Source: Anaerolineae bacterium
GTDB taxonomy: Bacteria; Chloroflexota; Anaerolineae; Promineifilales; Promineifilaceae
Direction of reading: 5' to 3'
DNA length: 31,381 nucleotides
Assembly (NCBI GenBank): GCA_028277515.1
Contig: JANQGC010000216.1
Span: 1 to 31,381 of the forward strand
Shown: positions 15,043 through 24,300 of the stretch, piece after piece
Layout of the letters: each line of letters opens with the position of its first letter
Position numbering within the stretch: position 1 is the first letter of the stretch
Program-made: the position numbers and the translations under genes
Notes under the pieces: generated by a model
The model's input: only the letters and a program-made list of their open reading frames with translations
What the model was told of the DNA's origin: nothing
The model's database searches: none

Positions 15043-16383
15043 ATGAAGAAACAATACCTGTATCTATTATTATCTTTTTTGCTGTTATTCGGTTTGCTCC
15101 TTGTAGCATGCGGGCAGAATGCTGCAGCACCCGAGGAAGAAGCGGCACCGGATGAGCAGGAAACAGACGCGGAAGTAGTCGACGAGGCAGAAGCAGTTGA
15201 GGAGAACGAGCCGGTAACGCTTACCTACTGGCACGCATCTCCCCAACCGCCTATGGAACCGACGACCCTGGAAATGGTTGCCGCCTTTGAGGAGGAGTAT
15301 CCGTGGATCGACGTCAATGTCGAGGGATTTCCCTTTGGTGAGTATTTCACAAAACTTGATACGGCAACGGCCGGTGGTAACGCGCCTGATCTGTTCTGGG
15401 TAGACGTTACAGAGGTCCCCCGGTATGCTTTTTTTGAGACAATCATCCCGCTCGACGAATATCTCCCTGATGATTATCTTAGCGACTGGTATGAAGGTCC
15501 CCGCAACGACATGCAATATGAGGGCCAGGTTTGGGCTGTCCCGCTTCACCAATCCACCGAGGCGCTCCTCTATAACGAAGATATCGTTAATGAGGCAGGC
15601 CTGACCCCACCAAATAGTTACGAAGAGGCATGGAGCTTTGATGATTTTCACGATGCACTTGAAACAGTTACAAAAGAAGCGGATGATGGCACCATTGATG
15701 TTTGGGGATTCACGACGAACTACAATCTTTCTGTTTATAACTGGCAACCGTGGATTTATGCCCAGGGTGGCAGCTTCATGGATCCCGAGGCGACAACCTA
15801 CGATGGCTGGCTTGACAGTGAGGAAACTGCTGATGCAGCTGAATGGTTTGCTCAGCTCTCCCTCGACAACCTGGCCCCGGTCGAACGAATTCCTGACATC
15901 TTCCAGACCGGAAAGGTAGCCTTTTTCCAGTCCAACCCCTTTGGACTGATCGACATACAAAATCGGTATCCGGACCTGAATGTCGGTGTTACACCCATAC
16001 CTTGTGACGTAAAGTGTTCTGTGAACTCTGGTGGCTGGCAACTGGGCATCTCTTCCCAGAGCGAGCATCCGCAGGAGGCTTGGTTGCTCCTTGACTTTCT
16101 CACCAATTCCGAAGGCCACACAACCTGGATTGAGAACACGGGCTATATGCCGGCACGCATTTCGGTCTATGAATCAATGCCCAAGTTGCAAGAGTACCCC
16201 TTCAATATTTTCATGGAAGGTTTGATCGACCACGCTGATCGCCGGCCGGTAACAAAAGCGTACCAGTTCTTCAACCAGACGATGACGTCAGCAGCACGCG
16301 ACTTCAACACCGGTGCTCCGATTGTTCCCAGCCTGGAGCAAGTCGCCGAGGAAGCCCAGAGCGAGTTGGAAAATCTAGAGTAG
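15043..16383 (+). CDS. ABC transporter solute-binding lipoprotein (family 1, CUT1 class)
   Basis: The 446-residue protein starts with a lipoprotein signal: MKKQ, a hydrophobic stretch, then the lipobox LVAC with Cys23. An acidic Glu/Asp/Ala-rich linker (about 24-55) leads into a family 1 binding fold (VTLTYWHAS, FEEEYPWIDV, APDLFWVDVTEVPRY, GTIDVWGFTTNY). It would sit on the outer face of the cytoplasmic membrane and deliver substrate to the two permeases. AAAGGAG ends about 7 bases before ATG 15043. The gene is separated from its permeases by two enzyme genes, and hairpins lie on both sides of it, which fits the need for more binding protein than permease. The ligand is not readable from sequence; nucleoside is inferred from context. 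Confidence 0.93.
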   Translation: MKKQYLYLLLSFLLLFGLLLVACGQNAAAPEEEAAPDEQETDAEVVDEAEAVEENEPVTLTYWHASPQPPMEPTTLEMVAAFEEEYPWIDVNVEGFPFGEYFTKLDTATAGGNAPDLFWVDVTEVPRYAFFETIIPLDEYLPDDYLSDWYEGPRNDMQYEGQVWAVPLHQSTEALLYNEDIVNEAGLTPPNSYEEAWSFDDFHDALETVTKEADDGTIDVWGFTTNYNLSVYNWQPWIYAQGGSFMDPEATTYDGWLDSEETADAAEWFAQLSLDNLAPVERIPDIFQTGKVAFFQSNPFGLIDIQNRYPDLNVGVTPIPCDVKCSVNSGGWQLGISSQSEHPQEAWLLLDFLTNSEGHTTWIENTGYMPARISVYESMPKLQEYPFNIFMEGLIDHADRRPVTKAYQFFNQTMTSAARDFNTGAPIVPSLEQVAEEAQSELENLE

Positions 16384-16414
16384 ATCGCTTTGCCCAACAG
16401 CACTTAACCCATGA

Positions 16415-16448
16415 ATCTACGCTCTTCAAGCGCTTGGGGAGCGTAGAT
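16415..16448 (+). promoter_or_regulatory. Strong intercistronic hairpin after the binding-protein gene
   Basis: ATCTACGCTC and GAGCGTAGAT form a perfect 10-bp stem. The 14-base loop holds CAAGCGCTTG, itself a palindrome, so the helix can extend through two T-G pairs. It lies between the binding-protein stop and the amidohydrolase start. No T-run follows, so it is more likely an mRNA stabiliser or partial attenuator than a full terminator. Confidence 0.65.
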
Positions 16449-16468
16449 CAGGGAGAGGAAGGAGAACG

Positions 16469-17791
16469 ATGTTCGATTTGTTGATAAAAAACTGTAATGT
16501 ATTACGAGTAGACGGTAGTGGGATCTCCCTTGAAGCAGCCCAAGATATCTGCATTGAGGAGAACCGGATTGTGCATATAGTGCCAGGCAGTGACCACAAG
16601 GCAGTTGAAGTAATAGACGCCAGCAACATGCTGGCGATTCCCGGTCTAATCAACACGCATTGCCACTCGCCAATGGTATTATTCCGGGGAAGCACGGAAG
16701 ATGTGCGTGGTGAAAGTTGGTTTAACGACTACGTCTGGTTGATGGAAGCTAATTTAACTGCGGAGGATGTGTACTGGGGAGCCTTACTTGGCATTGCCGA
16801 AATGATCGAAAATGGCATTACCTATGTAGCCGACCGTTACTCTTTTATGGACCAGGTGGCGATGGCGGTGGAAGAATCAGGCATCAGGGCCAATCTTGTT
16901 TGGACAATTTTCGAGAACCAAGGCCTGCCAGGCCTCGAACAATCCGAGGAGTTTATTGTCAATTGGCAAGGTAGAGGCAATGGACGCATAACGACCTGGG
17001 TTGGTCCCCACGCGCCCTATACGGTCGGCCCGGAGTATCTCCGGCGCTGTGCCCAACAGGCAAAGAAGCTTGATGTCGGGGTTCACATCCATGTTTCCGA
17101 GAGACGCGAGCAAGTCGAACGTAGCCTCAAAGAATATGGTGTAACGCCTATAAAGTTGCTGGAAGATACGGGCATCTTGGATGTTCCGACGTTGTTGGGA
17201 CATTGTAAATATCCTACCCTTGAGGATCTTGAGATCCTATCCCGGCGAAACACCGGTATCGCCCAGGCACCCAAAACCTACCTGCGCCACCCATCCTATG
17301 ATTTCGCGGCCGTATTGCAGTTTAGAGAGTTGGGAATTCCGGTAGGCCTGGCCACGGATGGCGCGGCGAGTAATAGTACGCTGGATATCCTGGAGCAGAT
17401 GCGCCTCCTGGCACTTTTGGTAAAAAACGAACAGGATGATGCTACTGCTATGCCGGCGGAAGAAGTGCTTGACATTACGTTGAATGGTGGTGCGCAGGTG
17501 GTGCAGCTAGCTGAGCAACTTGGAAGCCTTGAGCCGGGAAAGCTGGCAGATATTACGCTGCTCCGTCAGAATAGTACCCACCTCGTCCCGGAGACCAATG
17601 TAGCTGCAAACTTGATCTACTCTGTCAAGTCTTCAGACGTAGATACTGTGATCTGTGACGGAAAAGTATTGATGCAGGGGCGGAAGCTATTAACCATTGA
17701 TATTGACGAAGTGAAAGAGCAAGTCAAATCGCGTGTACCCCGCTTACTTAGAAAAGACAAGAACGCACGGGTGGCGACGTACCCAACGTAA
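16469..17791 (+). CDS. Amidohydrolase, MTA/SAH deaminase-like (MtaD/TrzN/SsnA group)
   Basis: The 440-residue metal-dependent hydrolase deaminates purine or related ring amines in its best-known relatives. Metal and catalytic residues are His64 and His66 (NTHCHSPM), His208 and Glu211 (IHVSE), His245 (LGHC) and Asp297 (ATDGAASNS). The ATDGAASNSTLD block and the LEPGKLADI tail closely resemble MTA/SAH deaminases. One difference is QAPKTY (266-271) where relatives usually have a HNPxSN motif, so the substrate could differ. It is last in the transporter unit; AAGGAG precedes ATG 16469. Deamination would yield a hypoxanthine nucleoside, matching the 6-oxopurine-type Asn of the MtnP homologue. Guanine, cytosine or pterin-like substrates remain possible. 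Confidence 0.88.
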   Translation: MFDLLIKNCNVLRVDGSGISLEAAQDICIEENRIVHIVPGSDHKAVEVIDASNMLAIPGLINTHCHSPMVLFRGSTEDVRGESWFNDYVWLMEANLTAEDVYWGALLGIAEMIENGITYVADRYSFMDQVAMAVEESGIRANLVWTIFENQGLPGLEQSEEFIVNWQGRGNGRITTWVGPHAPYTVGPEYLRRCAQQAKKLDVGVHIHVSERREQVERSLKEYGVTPIKLLEDTGILDVPTLLGHCKYPTLEDLEILSRRNTGIAQAPKTYLRHPSYDFAAVLQFRELGIPVGLATDGAASNSTLDILEQMRLLALLVKNEQDDATAMPAEEVLDITLNGGAQVVQLAEQLGSLEPGKLADITLLRQNSTHLVPETNVAANLIYSVKSSDVDTVICDGKVLMQGRKLLTIDIDEVKEQVKSRVPRLLRKDKNARVATYPT

Positions 17792-17801
17792 GAATCTATC
17801 G

Positions 17802-17990
17802 CTATTTTTGATGAATCACGAGAACATCGCGAGGGGCTACGACAACGTGACGGCCGTCAAGTTCAACCTCTTGCGAATTATCCGTAAAATTTAATAATAG
17901 CTGATATCGACCACGCCGGAAAAACAGTATCCCTTGGGGAATGTTATCAAATATGGTGATCTCATTTTCCAGGCAAAGGTGTTTAACCAA
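17802..17990 (-). pseudogene. C-terminal remnant of a glycosidase-like gene (beta-galactosidase GH42/GH35 tail?)
   Basis: About 62 codons end in a TAG at 17802. The translation (segments ILFFRRGRY, LLLNFTDNS, VVVAPRDVLVI) resembles the final beta-sandwich domain of beta-galactosidase-type glycosidases. The frame continues past 17990 only as antisense of the ThDP-gene fragment, so the true upstream part of this gene is missing. The break coincides exactly with the start of repeat copy 2. No start signal is visible. The family guess is modest; that it is a real tail is supported by its protein-like, in-frame character right up to the junction. Confidence 0.4.
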
Positions 17991-18266
17991 TACGGCATGG
18001 AAAAATCCGCCCAAAAGCGCGTCTTTAACCGTGACGCCCCCTGGTTCCACCATGATCACGCCCCCGTGCGCTATGATAAGGTGGCCGAAGCGATGGGCTG
18101 TTATGGCGAATGCGTTGAAAGAGCATCTGATCTGGCGGGAGCGTTGCAAAGGGCGCAAGAGTCCGGCAAACCGGCCGTCATCCACGCCGTTGTCGACGCC
18201 GAAGCCAACGTCGATCCTCCCGGGCTGTACCTCTGGAACATGGCTCGCTCCGGCAAAGTTGGCTAG
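17991..18266 (+). pseudogene. Direct repeat copy 2: isolated 3' fragment of a ThDP-enzyme gene
   Basis: This fragment encodes the last 91 residues of the ThDP enzyme, from YGMEKSAQKR to the stop, and matches 917-1192 at about 92% over 276 gap-free bases. It lacks most of the ThDP-binding domain and cannot be an active enzyme. The frame extends left to an ATG at 17934 through unrelated sequence, but no ribosome-binding site supports expression. Eighteen of 22 base differences are silent, so the two copies probably diverged while both belonged to working genes, not after one became a fragment. It is convergent with the giant gene. Confidence 0.9.
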
Positions 18267-18353
18267 TCGCTGCGCCAGCAGCACTCAATGTCAGGGATGC
18301 CCAACTTTTAGTCCAACATAATTATTTTGACGGATTATACGAAATCATTTTCG

Positions 18354-18368
18354 CCATTATTTTAATGG
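18354..18368 (-). terminator. Small hairpin after the giant gene
   Basis: CCATTA-ttt-TAATGG lies one base beyond the giant gene stop (18370). A second small stem (CGAAA/TTTCG with a 4-base loop on the minus strand) follows at 18340-18353. Both are short and AT-rich without a clear T-run. They are possible termination or 3'-end structures. Confidence 0.3.
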
Positions 18369-18369
18369 A

Positions 18370-21300
18370 TTAAGGACCAGAAACCATGACCGTTACTTCA
18401 TGAGGTCCGGATGTGCGGCGGTTATTGACCACGTCCACGGCATGTACCCATAGCCTGTATTCGCCCGGTGTAGACCAGAAAGGTGTATAAGACCACGAAT
18501 CTTCAATCACATCGGCCTTGACCCGGTGCTCAACGCCGGAGGGTGGGGTCACGTGGACATACACATTTGTGTGACTGCCGTCCAAGACTGTACCCTTCAC
18601 GACTGGGTCCGGCGAATGGAGCGCTATCTCTCCCGCGACGTCTGTCAGCACCAAATCCGGCGCTGTGTAATCCAACCGGTAGGTGATCGTTACTGGTTCA
18701 GAAGATACATTGCCCACTTCGTCCATGCCGTAAACGGCCAAACTCTGTTCATGGTTGTCAACTTGAGTGACACCCGGAAATGGTAGCACATAAGACCAAA
18801 TCCCCTGTGATTGTGACGGATCATCAGACGGTGACCGCACAGACACGGTGTTACAATTATCCTCCGCGCGGCAGACGCGCACCGCAGACGCTGCGATATT
18901 GTCGGCTAGCGCGCCGCGCAAGGTCTTAAATCCCGGACCAAGGACCTGACCCCCTACGCCCGGATCCACGCTGACGGTCGGCGGCGTGGTATCCACAACC
19001 AGGATGGCCCATTCCGTCCACCCACTGGCATGGCCGAATTCGTCTACCGCCTGCGCGCGCAGTTCGAAGATATCACCATCCGTGACGGCCCCCGGATCCC
19101 ACGGGCAGCGCCAACTGGCATAGTCCGGAACAGCATTGGGACATTGGATTTCTGTCACACCACGGCCGTCGCGCACCTCCAGGTTGATGAGAGGGATAGC
19201 CGACTCGTCGTACGCATAGCCTCTCACCATGACCGGGTCAGCTCCTATCACCTCGACGGGCTCCAGGATGCCGACTGCATGGGGGGCGGCGATATCCACC
19301 TTGTGGTCGCTCCACATCCATTCCAACGGCGCCGAAGACCACGGTCCGACATTAGAGCTACGGGGGCTGCGATCGTCGTAGACAAAGGCTTCCAATGCCG
19401 CCCATTCTTGTAGTTCCGCTTCCAGACCGGTTATGTCTATCTGACCCGTAAAGGTAAATGTGCCAGTAGCGCCGGGTGGAATATCACCCAGCTCGATGAG
19501 CTGCTCGGCCAGCCTAAGGCTGAACTGGCCGTTTAACGCGACCTGCACGCCCGTGGCGGTTTCACTGCCGTGGTTGGCGTAGTCGACGCTGAAGGTGATG
19601 GTTTCTCCTTGACCGACCGGCGGGTGCTCGGTATCGAGGTGCTCGAACACATTGCTGGGTACGATGGGCACCGTTTCGAAGCGGAAGAGCGGTGTCCAGA
19701 GCCAGGCCATCTCATCGTTGACGAAGCTGTACGTCGTGCCCACCGGATCGGCGGAGAGGGAGAATTGCAGGTCGCTGTCGACAAAGGCGCCCCCTGCTGG
19801 GCCACTACCGTCCTCGTTCAGCCGGCCGTTAGGACAGAGTCCGTCACCCAGGCTGTTCCAGAAGTAGGCGCGCACCAGGGCAAAGGTATTGCTCGCCCCT
19901 CCTGCAGCCAAGGGGTTGACCACGCGCGGGCTGTTGAGCGGATTGCGCGTGGGCATGGTTGACCAGATGCGCAAGGCCTCTTCTTCTGTAGCTACGGCCA
20001 GGAGACCCAGGGCGGCCGTGCCCGGATCGACGATACTGATCATGCTGAAGGGCAGGAGCAGATCGGTCCTGCTTGCATCCCCCCCGGAGACAAAGCGAAA
20101 ATGGGCCTTGTCCAGAACGCTCTCAAACTGCCAGGAAGTGCCATCCCAACGATATAACGTGGCTTGACTACCGTCTTCAACCCACACTACCAGGTCGGCG
20201 CCCATCACCGGAACGCCGGTCAGGGATTGGGGCGCTTTAGAGGTACCATCCCCAGCAGTCTCCGGCACCGGGTCCGGCGTATTGCCCGGCAGGTAGAGGA
20301 TGGTCTCCTGGTCGTCGGGGTAGGGGTTGAACAGCCGGGCGGCACCGGCCGGTCTTGTATCCAGATAGAGGAACAGATCGCCATCATAATTCCAGTTGGC
20401 GCCATGCCACGAGACTCGCAAAGCGTCTTCATTCCAGGAAACATAGAATCGCTGCCTTTCGGAGCCGGCCGTGTGCGGATGGGTCTGTTCCAGGCGGCGA
20501 TCGACACCCTCGAGAGCACAGACGGCCTTGGTCCAACCCTGATAGTCTAGATCATCAACGATGTCCGGTGTTAATGGTCGATCGACATAGAGCGGACCCA
20601 CCGTCTGGCTGCGGATGTTGCCCACGCCGTCGACCACCTGCACGTGACCATACCAGGTTTGCGCTTCGCTTACCTTCTGTGACTGGGATCCGGGAAGGAG
20701 GACGGGTGCCAGTTCGTCTGGGTTGGGGGTCGGCGATTGGCTCCAACCAACCCGGTAGCTGACGATCTTGCTGCCATCATCCGCTCCCGTCCAGGTCATG
20801 TTGAGCATGGCCGCATCGTCGAGGGTGGCGTAGGATTCAGTAGGCACTGTCTCTCCGGCTGTATTTATATACTCTAATGAGATATCCACATGCGCCGGGG
20901 GTACGATATCCACCGTAACGAGCCTGCCGGTCGTCGTCTGCCACCCCGCTTTGTCCGTGACCCTGGCCCGGACATTGAACTTCTCGCTGTCCGGTGTGCC
21001 TGGGAGCTCTACTGGAACTTGCCAGCGGCCGTCGTCGTCGACCGCAGCGGCCCGCCATGGCGCGTCGTCGACGCTGACCTCGACGCGATGGATGGTGAAA
21101 TTGTCTTCAACCGTGCCCGCTAAGCGCACGGTATCGACTCCGATTTGGTTAGTCATCGTCAAGGTATCGGCCGCAATGGTAATGGCCGGTGGCTCCAGAT
21201 CGACATAAATGGTTGAAATATTGCCAGAATAGACACCATTCACGTCAGTATAAGCATTTCGGTGGACCTCTGGGTGGGTGACAGTTTGGCCGGGAGCGGT

Positions 21301-24300
21301 GATCATGGGTAAGTAAGTGCCGTGATCGAGCACGGGGGGGTCGCTGCCCTGCCAATCCTTGACCATTGGCTGTAAGCGGTACTCACCTTGTCCCGGTGGA
21401 GTCCACTCAAAGCTCCATAAGGTATGGGTTATACTATTAGTGGCCCAATTCTGCGTATAGGCCGGTTCACTATTCACGGTGACGGTGATGGTATGCAGGG
21501 CATCTGGGGCATAAGCATAGCCGCCCACTGCGATTGGGACCGTCGACGAGAGCACGGTACCGTCAGTAGGCGTTGTGATTGCGGCTGCCGGCGTATCGTC
21601 GACAGGAGTCGTGGAATCCGTTGTCACCGCTGACCCTTCGCTGCCGGCGCTGGCTAGGCTGCTCGCTGTCGTCGTACAATTGTCATAGGCATCGCAGGTC
21701 TTTACCGAAATGTGGAGCGGTAAATCTGCTGATCCATAACTACGCGAGGCACTGATCTCATACAAGCGTGTTGTATCGGTAATGGTATTGGCATACCATT
21801 GGTCGACGGCGTCATAGGTAGTCAATTCCAAATCACTGCTCTGGAAACCGGGCAAAGTGGCATAAGTGAGGCCCAGACAGAACTGATCTTCTTCGAGATT
21901 GAAGTCGGTGGCGGTACATTCATATTGAACACCGGTATTGATCGTTTGAAATCCAAGAACTTCCGTTAATACTTTTGCACTGAAGGATACAGCGGGCGGA
22001 CGGGTGTCGATTTCACCGCGCCATATCCGCTGTCCATCCAGCGTTGTGATGTTGCCCAGGGCATCGATGCCGCGCACATTGATCTGGTAGATGCCCTCCA
22101 AGCCATCTTCGCCCTCGGGTATCGTATAGTTCCAGGTGGGGTTAGTGCCGTCGCTCAGCGCGGCCGTTTCCCAGATACCGGATCCATAGGCATAGAGATT
22201 GGCCACTTCATAAGCGGCCAGAGCCCGATTGTGGACGGTAAGTTCGTCCAGCAGACCGTTGTAGAGCTGCTCTCCGTCGAAAAAACCGCCGATGTGCAAT
22301 GCGCCCGACCCCTGGTAATTGGCAGCCGGCGTGTCCTGGGCCACTTGTAGGCCGTCGCGGTAAAGTGTCCGCAGACCGCTGCCGGCATCATAGGTGCAGG
22401 CCCAGTGATGCCATTCGGTATCGGTATATTGGTTTGCGGTATCCAGATCGTCACCGTAGAATGCACAGGTAAAAACATTGCTGGAACGGTAGCCAAGTTG
22501 CAGGCCTTGATCGGTAGCTCTTGTGCCTTGGCTCATCAGCCAACTATACTCTCCGCTTGTTTCGCGCTTGGCCCACGCGGCAAGGGTGAACGAACTATTG
22601 GCCAGATCGATGCCGTCGACGGTAACGATGTCGGACCCATCAAAATCCACGGCTTTGTCACGCTGCCCGGTTTGGTTTGTACTCGGGCAGGTGCTGCAGA
22701 CGGCCGGATGATTCGCACCGGAATGATCTTCAAAGTATTCAGTGTCCTGTGTCTCGTCGAATGGGAGATGTAGGATCGTGCCCAGCAAGGCATCTATCTG
22801 TTCCGCCGGGGTGAAGTTGATTTCTACCGCATCGATCTGGTTTGTGTCCGTCACCTGCCCACTGAGAGTAAGCGTCTGCGTTATGATGGTAGTTGTGGCA
22901 TTCAAACTATCCGAATAGTGTGCCGGCGAGTTGGTATTCGAGCTTTCCAGAGAAAGTTCCGGTGGTTGTGAATCCACCGCAATAGCCGACGTCACGTAAT
23001 TCTCTGTCGGGGTCATATTCCCCACGGCATCATTTGCCCGCAGCATAACGGTGTAGTCCCCGCTGGGCACAGTGTTGGCGGGAAAGAGGTAATCCAGCGA
23101 CCAGGTGCCCTCATCAGCATTCACAGTGGCTTCCTGCCAGCTATTACCTTCCTGGCCCTGCGCTCCTTCCAGCAAAACCTCGACGGCCGTTACACCACTA
23201 CCCGGCTGACCCCCGGTGGCGGGATCGGTGGCCGTGCCGCTCAGTGGTATCAGCCAGCGTCCTTGTGCGTCGCGCGTTGGCCTGACCTGAGTCCCAGGGG
23301 CAGTAAAAGAAACTGTTGGCGGCTGGCGATCGAGAGTATATGACATGGAAGCTGTATCGCCAACGTGGCCCAAGACATCGGTGGGACGCGCATTTACGAC
23401 CAGGGAAGAACCATCTTCCAGGTCGCCAATATCCCAGGAGTAGCTCCACGTTTCGGAACCGGCGGCCGTTTCCCACGCCCCGCCATTGAGCTGCACCTCG
23501 ACTTTAGTAACATAGGAAGTGGGGTCGCTGGCCGACCCGGACACGCTGAACGAGCCATTGCCGCCTGCATATCCACCACTCCGAGCCAGGATAGTAACGC
23601 TAGGTGAGTCATCGTCGATGCCGATAGTGCTGGTAATCGCCTGGGTGTCTATTCCCAGGGAGGTTGTGGTATCGCGCAGTGTCAGGTTGTGCACGCCAAA
23701 TGTGTCTGCATTCGCCGTGCGCGTGAACAGACAACTCAATACCGATTCGTCCTCAACTTTTTCTTTCTCATACAGTTCCAGGATGTCATCAGCGCTCAAA
23801 GCTTTAGTCCACAGCGCCACTTCGTCGATATCACCGTCAAAGTGGGGGCTCGCCCAGTCTATATCCCAGGGTAAAGTTCCGATCGTGGTAGAGCCAACGC
23901 CGGCATAATCAGCAGACGCGGAATCACTGGCAACTACGACACCATTTTCATAAAGAGTACGCGTATTGGTAGCGGCATCGTAGGTACAAGCATAGTGCCG
24001 CCAATCGGTGTTATAGCCAACATCGGCGCTAAGACTATCGGATGGAAATCCGCAGGACAGAATGTTACCGCCAAGGCCAAATTGCAAGCCTGTATTAACA
24101 CCTGATTGAGACCCCTGGCCAATTATCCAGTCATACGTACTTGTCGTGTTGCGCTTGGCCCAGGCTGAAAGCGTAAAGGAGGAGTCGTTGAGTGGCACGC
24201 TGCCGTGATCGCTCTTTAATGTCACGACCACGTTATCCAGGCCCCACACTTCCGGATCGCTGCTCGACGTCTCCCCCGTGAAATATAAACTGAACGTGTC

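Noticed and set aside
15085..16119. A 344-codon frame on the minus strand opposite the solute-binding protein
   Set aside because: It is the antisense shadow of a clear lipoprotein gene, lacks family motifs and has no ribosome-binding site.
1193..17990. Integrative element with integrase and classical attachment sites
   Set aside because: The repeat pattern suggests insertion, but no integrase, transposase, phage or conjugation gene is present and the repeats are 276 bp with 8% divergence. Kept only as a rearrangement finding.
17934..18266. A 110-residue plus-strand gene starting at ATG 17934
   Set aside because: Its last 91 residues are the duplicated ThDP-enzyme tail and the first part is antisense of the glycosidase-like remnant; no ribosome-binding site. 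Recorded as a pseudogene.
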